Shown here: positions 17,373 through 26,103 of the stretch, piece by piece
How the letters are laid out: every line of letters starts with the position of its first letter
How positions within the stretch are numbered: position 1 is the first letter of the stretch
From: Gammaproteobacteria bacterium
GTDB lineage: Bacteria; Pseudomonadota; Gammaproteobacteria; SZUA-152
Direction: 5' to 3'
DNA length: 37,650 nucleotides
NCBI GenBank assembly: GCA_013152545.1
Contig: JAADGF010000024.1
Coordinates: forward strand, 1-37,650
The notes under the pieces: model-generated
Databases searched by the model: none
Seen by the model: the letters and a program-made list of their open reading frames with translations, nothing else
Told to the model about the DNA's origin: nothing
Translations under genes and position numbers: made by a program

Positions 17373-17818
17373 CATGCGTGCCATATGTACAAATTATTTA
17401 ATTTTCACTAACCCTGCAACACTTGCTTTGCCTGTCTTGCTGGATAAAAAAACAAGCGTCAACAGGCGTGCAAGGAATGATTGCGAACAGTTCCTAGACA
17501 GTTCGTTGAATGGTTCATCATTTGCAATGACTTAGCTTAGGGACGGCGCATAATAATTGCAAACGTTTTTCATGATGTTCCTGGAAACGCTGTTTAATAT
17601 TGGGTGAGGGTTTGAATTGACAATTTATGATACGGCGTTTATTCTCCGAGGGAATGATTGCAGCTATAGAGATTATAAATAATCCGGTACGCTATTAGCT
17701 TGAAAGCAATCTATAATTTCATAGTATGGTGGTATGGTATGAAATAGTATGGTGGTATGAAATAAAATAACGAAAATTTTTTGTGTATTAGCCAATAATC
17801 AATAACTGCTCGATGTAA

Positions 17819-17846
17819 TGTTTCAAAACATATGTTTTGAAACATA
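17819..17846. promoter_or_regulatory. 28-base perfect palindrome
   Basis: The arm ATGTTTCAAAACAT at 17819-17832 is exactly mirrored at 17833-17846 with no spacer. It is A+T-rich and far from any start codon (406 bases to the peptidase gene). It could be an operator for a dimeric regulator or a transposon scar. Confidence 0.6.
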
Positions 17847-18053
17847 CATTAGTTTAAAATCTATATATAGCTTAAAACAGTACTATTACTGTGCCGATTG
17901 TTTTTGTCGTAGTTATCCCACACCAGGATCACGGACACGGCAATCGTTAAGCAGGGTAGTCGCCATAATTAAAAAGTAGTAGCCATAATAGACGATATAA
18001 TATGCGGTGCCTGACTTTGTTAATGTATTACCATTAGCTAGATTTATCGTGAT

Positions 18054-18216
18054 ATAAGTAGTAATGCATAATTATTTTAACAAAATTTTCGCCGAATTTT
18101 TTGAATGAATCAAGGCGCAGCGAAAAGAGCATAGTGAGCTATGTGACTGGAGCAGCAACGCTGAGTCACTCAAAAAAGGCAAGAAAATGTTAAAATAACT
18201 TATCATTACTATTTAT
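18054..18216. mobile_element. MITE-like imperfect palindrome
   Basis: The left arm (18054 to about 18108) and right arm (about 18162-18216) are imperfect inverted repeats: ATAAGTAGTAATG...TTATTTTAACA on the left against ATAAATAGTAATG...TTATTTTAACA read from the right, continuing through TTTTC...TTTTTTGA(A/G)TGA. The centre has smaller dyads, CATAG-TGAG-CTATG and CAGCG/CGCTG. No transposase is encoded. The overall shape fits a non-autonomous palindromic element. It ends 36 bases before the peptidase start, so it may affect that gene's leader. Confidence 0.6.
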
Positions 18217-18252
18217 TGGAAGTTAAGGCTCGACATATTCGGGAGAGAGAAT

Positions 18253-21200
18253 ATGTGTGTTACGGAATGGATGCGAAGATTCTTTGGTTGGGATGTTGTC
18301 AACGTTGTAAAATTAGTTGCAACTGGTTTTCTGGTTTTTTCATTCGCATTGTCGCCTGTCTATGCGGCCCTTTGGTCATCCAAGCAATGGCCACCCAATC
18401 AAAATGTCGCTAGCCCAGTGTCAAGCGTTAGTCCATCAAATATTTCATCAAGGGTTTCATCAAACGCACCATCATTAACGGTAACAGCGCCTAAAGCGAC
18501 AAGTTCGGCAAGACAGCAAGCGCGCCAACTGCTGAATAAACGCACATCCCATCCGACGCAATTACTCGTTAAATTCAAGCCGGATCGCCTAACGACTGCC
18601 AACGTGCAGCAATCTGAAAAGGCGTTCGGCAAAAAAACCATCGATAAAAAAGTACGCTTTTCAAATTTCAGTTTTGCGCCTCGTTTCAAAACCCGGGGAG
18701 TGAAATCAATCACCTCGTTGTTACATCAACAGCCTGAGAAAAACACTAACAACCGAAAAATCACGCGAAGCAGCAAGCGCACCAGCCAATCCGCACGCTC
18801 CAGGCTTGAGCGCTGGACCGTGGTTACGCTTAATGAAGGTGAAGACCTAGAGAGGGTGCTTGCTGAATTTATAAATGATCCTGATGTGGAAAATGTTTTT
18901 CCAAATTACACAGTTTCTGTGAATCTAATACCAAATGATCCTCTACTTAATGAGTTGTGGGGCTTAAATAATACCGGTCAGGTTGTTCCGGCAGAAGGTA
19001 TCCCCAGAAGTGATACTGATCAGGTTGGTTTGCCAGATGCCGATATTGATGCGCCGGAAGCATGGGATGTGGTGGTGGCAGATCCAACTGTGGTTATAGC
19101 CGTCATTGATACGGGTGTGGATTACAACCATCCCGATTTAGCGGCAAATATGTGGGTGAATCCTGGCGAAATTGCGGATAACGGTATTGATGACGATAAC
19201 AATGGTTTTATTGATGACATTCACGGTGCTGACTTTCGTAATAATGACGCTGACCCGATGGATGACCATGGTCACGGTACGCATGTGGCAGGAACGATCT
19301 CTGCAGTGAGTGATAATGGCATTGGCGTGGTCGGTGTGAGCGCTGGCGTAAAAATTATGGCATTGAAATTTCTTGGGGCTAACGGCAGCGGTTTCATTGC
19401 CGATGCAGCCAGAGCGCTGACCTATGCTCAGGAGAAAAATGTACGCATCAGTAATAACAGTTGGGGCGGTAGCGGTTATGCACAAGTATTTTTTGACACA
19501 TTAGGTGTGTTAAACGCAGATGGTTCTGATCATCTGTTTGTGGCGGCCGCTGGTAATAGCGCACTCAATACCGATGCTAGCGATTCACGCATCGGAACGG
19601 TGGGAAGTGTGCGTTATCCTCAAGGCTATGAGCGGCCTAATGTGGTTTCGGTGGGAGCAACAACATTTGATGATGAGCTAGCCTTTTTTTCTAATTTTGG
19701 TATCAGCAGTGTTGATGTGATGGCGCCGGGGTTTGCTATTTATTCAACAGTACCTGCTGTTGGTTGCCCGCTATGCCAGGCGAGCGGATACCGCTGGCTT
19801 AGTGGTACCTCGATGGCAGCACCCCATGTGGCGGGTGTTGCGGGATTGCTACTGTCACAAAATGCAGCATTAACGGCAACCCAACTCAAAGCACGCCTGA
19901 TGGCATCCGTCGATCAAATCGAGGATTTTCAAAGCCGCAGTGTTACCGGTGGACGGCTTAATGCGTATAACGCTGTTACCTGCGATAACCTAACCCCTAC
20001 TATTCGTTCAAATCTACCGGATGGTTTTACCGTTTACAAGGGTGAGGATTCCGTTCCTGTTCGTGTCTCACTTTTCAACTGCGACGATCTGCTAACCAAT
20101 GCAACCCTCACAGCCAGTTTCTCCAATGGTGATGCGGATGTGACCTTCTTTGATGATGGTCAGCACAATGATGAGCAAGCCGATGACGGTATTTATGGCG
20201 CAGAATGGGTACCAGCGGTTTTGGGGTCGGTTACGGTGACGATTTCGGTTACCCATGGGGCGGCGGGGGCCGAATCATTGCTCATCAATGGCACTGTCAA
20301 GAACCGTTTTTACCGGTTTGAAGAAATAAGCTATGACTGGATTGATGCCACTCAATCAGGTACCCGGTACTCTTTAACCACCGGCGAAAGCGTTGATGTG
20401 CCTATCGGTTTTGACTTCCTATTTTATGGGCAGGTACGTAATAGTCTGAGCATATGGCCCAATGGTACGATCACGTTTGGTGACGATGTGCCAGACAGGA
20501 CGTCTCCACAGCTTTACCCAAATGCAGAAACCCCTAATGAAATGATTTCACCGCTGTGGGTGAGGCGATATAGCGGCAACCCCTATGAGGTTCATGTTCT
20601 CACTGACGGTGTTGCGCCTAACCGGCGCATGACGATTCAATGGACAGTCAATGCGCATATTTTTGAGGCAAGCCTCTACGAAGGCTCCGGTGACATTATT
20701 TTCCAGTACAATGATATTATTCCAAACAAACACCTCTACAGAAATTTTGCAACGGTGGGTGTCGAAGATTTTCAGGGGTTTGATGGCACAACCTATCTGT
20801 TTAATAGCAGCTCTCTTGGTTTGTTACGTGATCACAGTGACAATATTCTTAACCCGGTAAGCAGTGAAATGGCGTTACGTTTCTATCCAGTTGGATTTCC
20901 ATCGGATAGTTTGCCGCCAGTGGCTGTAATGTCGGTTCCCGCGTCAGGTTACACGTTAGCCCCCCTTGCTTTTAGCGGCACGGGTTCTTTTGCCCCGGAA
21001 GGCCAGCCTCTGCGCTATATCTGGGATTTTGGCGATGGGGCGAATGCGACGGGTTTAGAGGTGACTCATGCCTATGCTAAACCCGGTACTTACACCGTAA
21101 CCTTGTGGGTCTATGATGGATTGCGTTATTCAACGGCGGTTACCCGGTCTATCGATATTCTTCAGGGCGAGGTGGATATGTTAATCCGTTCTGTTTCGGG

Positions 21201-24200
21201 GCCTGCGGCGGGAGAAACGGGCGAGCGTATAACGATTGAGACGGTGATTGAAAATCAAGGCACGGGTGGCGGATACAGTGGTAGCGTTTTTCATTTTCTG
21301 TCCAGTGATGACGTATTGGGTAACGACATATACATTGGACAGAAAAACAGCAGCGGTGAGTTGATTGAGCCGCAAGACAGCCGCATTGTCAGTGTAACCT
21401 TTACCTTGTCAACGGCGGTGACGGCAGGCACATATCGATTGGTGAGTGTTATCGGGGCATTTCCTGGTAACACGAACAATAGTAGCTGGAATAACTACCG
21501 TTATATGGGCGATTCGATTACCGTATCTGTCGGCCCGGATTTTGAAATAACCTCACTAACGCATCCCACCAAGGCAATGCCGGGAGATCAAGTAACGGTA
21601 GCAACCAGTATTCGTAACAATGGCACGACCACTGCCTCGACCAATTACCGGGTATATCTGTCCACCGATCCTGTTGTAACGGCGCAGGATACCTTGTTAT
21701 TTTCGACATCCTCCTGGGCTACAGGGCCTGGTGTTTCCATAACATACCCGCGATCATTTGTACTGGATGCCGGGCTGGCATTGGGGAATTACTACATCGG
21801 TGCGATTGTGGATTGGGATGATCGTGTCGTGGAATCCGATGAAAGTAATAATGTTTACGCATCACCAGTCCCCATTGCTGTGGGTGAGGTCAATCAAGCG
21901 CCTGTTGCTGTGATTAGTGGTGCAGCAACAGGGATCGTGAACGGTGGCACAGTGTTATTTGATGCTTCAGGCTCAATAGACCCTGATGGCGATCCGCTTT
22001 TTTACGCCTGGCAGTTTGGCGACGGCAGAACGGGTAAAGGCGAAAAGCCTGAGCATGGTTACTCTGCGCCGGGTACGTTTACCGTGACGTTGACCGTTAA
22101 TGATGGCGTGCAGGATTCAGCTCCGGTTACCATGGATGTGGTGATTGATTATGGCGCCGATATTACAATGTCGGCCCCGATACTGACAACGACGCAAGCC
22201 TATCTCGGGGATACGCTGCCGATCAACTTTAATATATTGAATATTGGCTCTACCGAAGTAATAGTAAATAGACAGCTCGGTGTTAGTGTTCGAGGTTACC
22301 TCGATACGGATAATGATCCCACTAACGGCTATCATCGGGAGTTTTTTGTTGGGCAATTTGGTGCATACGTGGCCCCGAAACCCGGCGAATCCCTCGCAAT
22401 GAAAGCCAATGTGCCCTTGACTACGTCTTACCTTGCTTCAGAGGGTGATTGGTATGTGTGGTTTAAGGTGACACCGCTAAACGAATGCAGTACCTGTCAG
22501 GATAATAATATTGTGGTTGTACCTGACCCCATCACCGTACGGCTTGATGTTGATTTACACATGACACATATCAGCGCCAGTTCAACTGTGCTGACACCGG
22601 GTGAGTATTTTGAGCTTGCATCAACAGTGAAAAATAGCGGCCGGAGTGAGGTAAACGACAAGAACCATCGTGTACAGTTGTATATTTCTGAAGACGCGAC
22701 GATTACTACGCAGGATCGCTTGCTCTCCTCGGGAAACTACTGGCGCCCTGGTATCCTGGCAGCAAACGCCAGCGCATCCTTTACGCGAAATGTCGGGATT
22801 CCCTCAAATCTTCTGCCAGGCACCTATTATCTTGGGGCCATCGCTGATGCAAAAAATGTGCAAGTGGAAACAAATGAGAGCAACAATGCTTCAGTTGCAA
22901 TGCAGGTTCAACTTGTAGTACCCGATGTTGATCTTGTCATTAGCGATATACTGGTGAATCAGGAGAGCACCCCGATTATAGCGACCTTTAATGTTGCTAA
23001 TAATGTTGCTAATAATGCCGTTAATAGCGTGGCTCAGGGGGGTAGCCTAACGCTGTCAACACTAACGGTCAATGCCGGGCAAACAACGTCCACCTCGACA
23101 AGAACGCGGCTGGTATTGTCCAGTGACCAAACCGCTGATGCCTCGGACACGATCGTAGATGAATGGAGCGTTGCTGGTTTGAGTGGTGGTGGTAGTACCA
23201 ATAACCATACGAGTTTTCTGACGCTTGACCCAGCTCTGCCCGCCGGTATTTATTATCTGATTGCCATTGCTGACCAAGGGGCCAGGCAACAGGAAAGCAA
23301 TGAAACCAATAACATCGGTGTTGTTCCGTTGAGTATTGTTACCGTAAACCCTGATCTGGTGGTGTCCAATTTGACGGCATCGGTTGCTCAAATTGCACCA
23401 GGGGATAGCTTTATTCTAAGCAATACAGTGCTGAATCAGGGAACGACAACAACACTTGATGCGTTTAATGTCGGTTTATATTTGTCAGCGGATACTCAAA
23501 TTACCACCAGTGACCGGTTGGTGAAATTCAGATCCATCAATGGTTTGCTGAAGGGAGAGTCGAGTTCGGTGGATTCACGGATCTACATTGATGCCAATCA
23601 AACGCCTGGGTGTTACACTTTGGGGGCGATTGTGGATTATTCGCAACGCGTCGATGAATCTTGCCCGGGTTGTGAAGCGAACAATATATTGTCAGGACCA
23701 CAAATTGAAATTGGTGGCGCTGCTTGTGGCGCGGTTAATCGCGCGCCCGTAGCATTTATCAGTGGTCCCACCAGTGGAGGTGTCGCACAGCCATTGGTAT
23801 TTGATGCCTCAGGATCGAGTGACCCCAATGGTGATACGTTGACGTATCGCTGGGACTTTGGTGATGGCACTACGGCAACAGGTGTGTCACCTTCTCACGC
23901 CTATCTCGTCGCGGGTATCTATACCGTAACCTTGGTGGTGAATGATGGCGAACTGGACTCAGTGCCAGTGACCGCCGCGATTAATATTGCTCAAAATACC
24001 GTGCCGGTTGCGGTGATTGGCGGCCCGCAAGCCGGAAACGCCGGCGTGCCAGTGGTGTTTAATGGCTCAGCATCGAATGATGCTGATGGAGACTCCCTGA
24101 CGTATCGTTGGAGCTTTGGTGATGGCACTACCGATACAACATCCGGTGCGATGCCGAGCCATACCTATACGGCCGCAGGCACTTATTCGGTAACACTGGT

Positions 24201-24654
24201 CGTCAATGACGGAATCGATGACTCAATCCCGGTAGTGGCAACAATCACCATCGCCGATGCCAATGCAGCACCCTATGCAGACCTGGCGATGACGTCGGTA
24301 TCCGGCCCGGGTTCAGCGAGCACCGGCGGCAGTATGGCGGTTTCCGGCACGGTGGTGAACCAAGGCACGGGGAGCACATCGGGTTATTACCTGCAAGTGT
24401 ATTTTTATCTCTCAGCAGATGCGGTCTATGACAGTAATGATACGTTTATCGGCAACCAATTGCCGGGCACTTTGAGCGCTGGCCAGTCGAAAACACTGAG
24501 CCGTACCTTGTCAGTGCCGAGCAATTTAGCGGCAGGCGATTACTTTTTATTAGCGGTGGTTGATCCCAACAATAATGTGCCTGAGCAAGATGACCCGGAT
24601 AATCTTAACGGAAATAACCTGGCTGTGGCAACGACTACGGTTACTGTCGAGTAA
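18253..24654 (+). CDS. Very large secreted S8 subtilase with PKD and CARDB repeats
   Basis: The protein has 2133 residues; GGGAGAGAG lies just upstream of the ATG. Residues 1-40 form a long signal peptide. Residues 95-225 resemble a fervidolysin/I9-type propeptide. Residues about 228-575 are the peptidase S8 domain: Asp286 (AVIDTGVDYNHPD), His341 (GHGTHVAGT), oxyanion Asn435 (AAGNS) and Ser520 (SGTSMAAPHVAG), so it should be active. A beta-rich region follows to about 885. Then come PKD1 888-972, CARDB 974-1092 and 1095-1212, PKD2 1214-1300, CARDB-like 1302-1430, 1433-1555, 1559-1697 and 1700-1828, PKD3 1829-1914, PKD4 1915-2005, and a final CARDB 2008-2133. PKD marks are YxWDFGDG and GTYTVTLVVNDG. 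No sorting tail is seen, so release into the medium is likely; the repeats probably bind polysaccharide or protein surfaces. Confidence 0.92.
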   Translation: MCVTEWMRRFFGWDVVNVVKLVATGFLVFSFALSPVYAALWSSKQWPPNQNVASPVSSVSPSNISSRVSSNAPSLTVTAPKATSSARQQARQLLNKRTSHPTQLLVKFKPDRLTTANVQQSEKAFGKKTIDKKVRFSNFSFAPRFKTRGVKSITSLLHQQPEKNTNNRKITRSSKRTSQSARSRLERWTVVTLNEGEDLERVLAEFINDPDVENVFPNYTVSVNLIPNDPLLNELWGLNNTGQVVPAEGIPRSDTDQVGLPDADIDAPEAWDVVVADPTVVIAVIDTGVDYNHPDLAANMWVNPGEIADNGIDDDNNGFIDDIHGADFRNNDADPMDDHGHGTHVAGTISAVSDNGIGVVGVSAGVKIMALKFLGANGSGFIADAARALTYAQEKNVRISNNSWGGSGYAQVFFDTLGVLNADGSDHLFVAAAGNSALNTDASDSRIGTVGSVRYPQGYERPNVVSVGATTFDDELAFFSNFGISSVDVMAPGFAIYSTVPAVGCPLCQASGYRWLSGTSMAAPHVAGVAGLLLSQNAALTATQLKARLMASVDQIEDFQSRSVTGGRLNAYNAVTCDNLTPTIRSNLPDGFTVYKGEDSVPVRVSLFNCDDLLTNATLTASFSNGDADVTFFDDGQHNDEQADDGIYGAEWVPAVLGSVTVTISVTHGAAGAESLLINGTVKNRFYRFEEISYDWIDATQSGTRYSLTTGESVDVPIGFDFLFYGQVRNSLSIWPNGTITFGDDVPDRTSPQLYPNAETPNEMISPLWVRRYSGNPYEVHVLTDGVAPNRRMTIQWTVNAHIFEASLYEGSGDIIFQYNDIIPNKHLYRNFATVGVEDFQGFDGTTYLFNSSSLGLLRDHSDNILNPVSSEMALRFYPVGFPSDSLPPVAVMSVPASGYTLAPLAFSGTGSFAPEGQPLRYIWDFGDGANATGLEVTHAYAKPGTYTVTLWVYDGLRYSTAVTRSIDILQGEVDMLIRSVSGPAAGETGERITIETVIENQGTGGGYSGSVFHFLSSDDVLGNDIYIGQKNSSGELIEPQDSRIVSVTFTLSTAVTAGTYRLVSVIGAFPGNTNNSSWNNYRYMGDSITVSVGPDFEITSLTHPTKAMPGDQVTVATSIRNNGTTTASTNYRVYLSTDPVVTAQDTLLFSTSSWATGPGVSITYPRSFVLDAGLALGNYYIGAIVDWDDRVVESDESNNVYASPVPIAVGEVNQAPVAVISGAATGIVNGGTVLFDASGSIDPDGDPLFYAWQFGDGRTGKGEKPEHGYSAPGTFTVTLTVNDGVQDSAPVTMDVVIDYGADITMSAPILTTTQAYLGDTLPINFNILNIGSTEVIVNRQLGVSVRGYLDTDNDPTNGYHREFFVGQFGAYVAPKPGESLAMKANVPLTTSYLASEGDWYVWFKVTPLNECSTCQDNNIVVVPDPITVRLDVDLHMTHISASSTVLTPGEYFELASTVKNSGRSEVNDKNHRVQLYISEDATITTQDRLLSSGNYWRPGILAANASASFTRNVGIPSNLLPGTYYLGAIADAKNVQVETNESNNASVAMQVQLVVPDVDLVISDILVNQESTPIIATFNVANNVANNAVNSVAQGGSLTLSTLTVNAGQTTSTSTRTRLVLSSDQTADASDTIVDEWSVAGLSGGGSTNNHTSFLTLDPALPAGIYYLIAIADQGARQQESNETNNIGVVPLSIVTVNPDLVVSNLTASVAQIAPGDSFILSNTVLNQGTTTTLDAFNVGLYLSADTQITTSDRLVKFRSINGLLKGESSSVDSRIYIDANQTPGCYTLGAIVDYSQRVDESCPGCEANNILSGPQIEIGGAACGAVNRAPVAFISGPTSGGVAQPLVFDASGSSDPNGDTLTYRWDFGDGTTATGVSPSHAYLVAGIYTVTLVVNDGELDSVPVTAAINIAQNTVPVAVIGGPQAGNAGVPVVFNGSASNDADGDSLTYRWSFGDGTTDTTSGAMPSHTYTAAGTYSVTLVVNDGIDDSIPVVATITIADANAAPYADLAMTSVSGPGSASTGGSMAVSGTVVNQGTGSTSGYYLQVYFYLSADAVYDSNDTFIGNQLPGTLSAGQSKTLSRTLSVPSNLAAGDYFLLAVVDPNNNVPEQDDPDNLNGNNLAVATTTVTVE
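22990..23025 (+). repeat. In-frame 12-base tandem repeat in the S8 peptidase gene
   Basis: AATGTTGCTAAT occurs twice in direct succession (22990-23001, 23002-23013), followed by a degenerate third copy AATGCCGTTAAT. It encodes NVANNVANNAVN in the fifth CARDB-like repeat, at a place where the other repeats have no such insertion. Confidence 0.75.
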
Positions 24655-24737
24655 TCATACGTTAGAGTAACATACGTCTTTGATGCGTAATGAGTGGGTG
24701 CTTTTAGCGATGTTCCTGTGACCTACTGCTATTCTCT

Positions 24738-24759
24738 GACAGGCTCCTAGGAGCCTGTC
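24738..24759. terminator. Perfect palindrome between convergent genes
   Basis: GACAGGCTC-CTAG-GAGCCTGTC forms a 9-base-pair G+C-rich stem. It lies 83 bases after the peptidase stop, and the stop codon of the minus-strand MarR gene (24747-24749) falls inside its loop. No U-tract follows on either strand, so bidirectional termination is possible but unproven. Confidence 0.4.
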
Positions 24760-25319
24760 TCGCTGCTGTGTTCACGACAGATGAGCTGTATATCGTTTGG
24801 CGATAAAGCTTCTTGTGTTAGTTCACAAAAATATTGCCCTGTTTCAATGCAGCGGTTAAATCGACAGGTGTTACATACGCCAAACGATTTCATGGTGTTT
24901 GACCGTTGTATGGTGGTTAATAGTTGTTTTAGGTCGTTGACTAGTCTGATTTGCTTTTCTTTTTGTAAACCCTCATAAGCGCGGCGTAACATTGGGGCCG
25001 GTACCGCTTTGTCCAGCAATTTTTTGCTGGCAGTGGTGAGTTTCAGGTGTGTGACTCGCTTATCCTTTTTATCTGATATTCTCCTGATGAGTCCTTTACT
25101 GTGCAGTACGTTCAAGGTTTGAGACACGGTACCCTTGGTTAAACCAAGATATTCGGTGACACCGATGGGGCTGTCTGAATAACGGTTACAATTGCTTAAA
25201 TAACACAAGGCTTCCAATTGTATTGGCTGCAAGCCGTAATCCATTCCGGAGGTGCGTGCTTCGTTGCGCAACAAATTCGATAGGCGTTCGATATGCTGAT
25301 GTAGTTTTTTTGAGCTCAT
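24747..25319 (-). CDS. MarR-family regulator with a C-terminal Cys cluster
   Basis: The protein has 190 residues, about 40 longer than a simple MarR. Residues about 10-140 form the winged helix domain, with recognition region VTEYLGLTKGTVSQTLNVLH and wing ISDKKDKRVTHLKLT. After residue 145 comes a compact tail with Cys149, Cys152, Cys157, Cys165, Cys181 and His184 (CNTCRFNRC...YFCEL...ICREH), a pattern suited to bind Zn2+ or an Fe-S cluster. It is divergent from a cytochrome P460-family gene with 117 bases between the starts, so it probably controls it. A redox, metal or nitric-oxide signal is my inference. No clear ribosome binding site is seen. Confidence 0.85.
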   Translation of the reverse strand: MSSKKLHQHIERLSNLLRNEARTSGMDYGLQPIQLEALCYLSNCNRYSDSPIGVTEYLGLTKGTVSQTLNVLHSKGLIRRISDKKDKRVTHLKLTTASKKLLDKAVPAPMLRRAYEGLQKEKQIRLVNDLKQLLTTIQRSNTMKSFGVCNTCRFNRCIETGQYFCELTQEALSPNDIQLICREHSSETGS

Positions 25320-25347
25320 GGGTTAATGGTATCGCATCAAAACTATA

Positions 25348-25373
25348 TTGACAAGCCGGTTTCGCTGTGTCAA
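25348..25373. promoter_or_regulatory. Candidate operator in the marR-P460 gap
   Basis: TTGACA at 25348-25353 is mirrored by TGTCAA at 25368-25373 with 14 bases between. It is 29 bases from the MarR start and 64 bases from the P460 start. TTGACA may itself serve as a -35 element for the plus-strand gene. Confidence 0.35.
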
Positions 25374-25436
25374 CCTGCCTTTATGTATTGAGTCGATACT
25401 ACTTATGTTGGCGCATTAATCAAAGGAGATAACGTT

Positions 25437-25919
25437 ATGCAATCGATGTTTTTGTCTACATTATTGGGATTCATATTACTAATACCCTTTTCCGGGCATA
25501 CGCAGGAGCATGAAGTGCCTTATCCGGATGGTTACCGGCAGTGGGTGCATGTTAAGTCGATGTTGATTCAGCCGGGGCACCCGCTGGAAAATCCCTTCCA
25601 AGGAATACATCATATTTACGCTAATCAAACTGCGTTGAAAGGTCTTAAAAAAGGGGTATTTCCAAACGGTTCTATTTTGGTGTTTGATTTGTTGCAATAC
25701 AGTGAAAAAAACAATGCTATACAGGAGTCAGCAAGGAAGTTAGTCGGTGTGATGCACAAAAATGCACGTCGCTACAGCAAAACCGGTGGCTGGGGTTTTG
25801 AAGGCTTTGCTGACGATAGCAATATCAAACGCCTGGTGACGGATGGGGGGCAATCGTGTTTTTCCTGTCATAAGGCGCAAGCAGGCAACGGCTATGTTTT
25901 TTCCCATTGGCGAAAATAA
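25437..25919 (+). CDS. Cytochrome P460-family c-type haem protein
   Basis: The protein has 160 residues with a signal peptide (residues 1-22, ending SGHTQ). A single c-haem motif CFSCH places Cys141, Cys144 and the proximal ligand His145 near the C-terminus, as in the cytochrome P460 and c'-beta families. WVHVKSM, FPNGSILVFDLL and GGWGFEGF are typical of the fold. Characterised members oxidise hydroxylamine or bind NO in the periplasm; whether the catalytic Lys cross-link is present cannot be judged from sequence reading alone. AAAGGAG lies 8 bases before the ATG. The divergent MarR gene is the likely regulator. Confidence 0.85.
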   Translation: MQSMFLSTLLGFILLIPFSGHTQEHEVPYPDGYRQWVHVKSMLIQPGHPLENPFQGIHHIYANQTALKGLKKGVFPNGSILVFDLLQYSEKNNAIQESARKLVGVMHKNARRYSKTGGWGFEGFADDSNIKRLVTDGGQSCFSCHKAQAGNGYVFSHWRK

Positions 25920-26103
25920 GCATTTTTCTTGAAAGCATGGCATGTAAGCCAGTGTGTGTTAACAGAATGTGCCGGTGGCTAGTCACCGGCACTAATGTTT
26001 ATGGTTATTTAAAGACGGGTTATTAGTATGGTATGTATTGGTATGATGAAATCAACCTCAAATTAACGTGAATGGTTGAACGCCCGAAAGCTTGTGAAGT
26101 CAA

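Larger units (their letters stand above)
17373..18252. other. 880-base non-coding region before the S8 peptidase
   Basis: No gene is seen. Just after the antiporter gene, CTTGCTTTGCCTGT (17422-17435) pairs imperfectly with 17462-17474, a possible transcript-end hairpin. At 17721-17763 a segment beginning ATAGTATGGTGGTATG and ending TATGAAAT is present twice in tandem. A 28-base perfect palindrome lies at 17819-17846. TAGTCGCCATAAT and TAGTAGCCATAAT are near-identical and close together at about 17959-17990. The last 163 bases before the peptidase leader are the MITE-like element listed separately. Confidence 0.6.

Noticed and set aside
18216-18413. Alternative 65-codon frame overlapping the start of the S8 peptidase
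   Set aside because: It is an out-of-frame shadow of the signal peptide region of a much better supported gene.
23752-24250. Repeats in the 3' part of the peptidase gene as a CRISPR-like or satellite array
   Set aside because: They are diverged PKD domain repeats in frame, with no short identical repeats or unique spacers.
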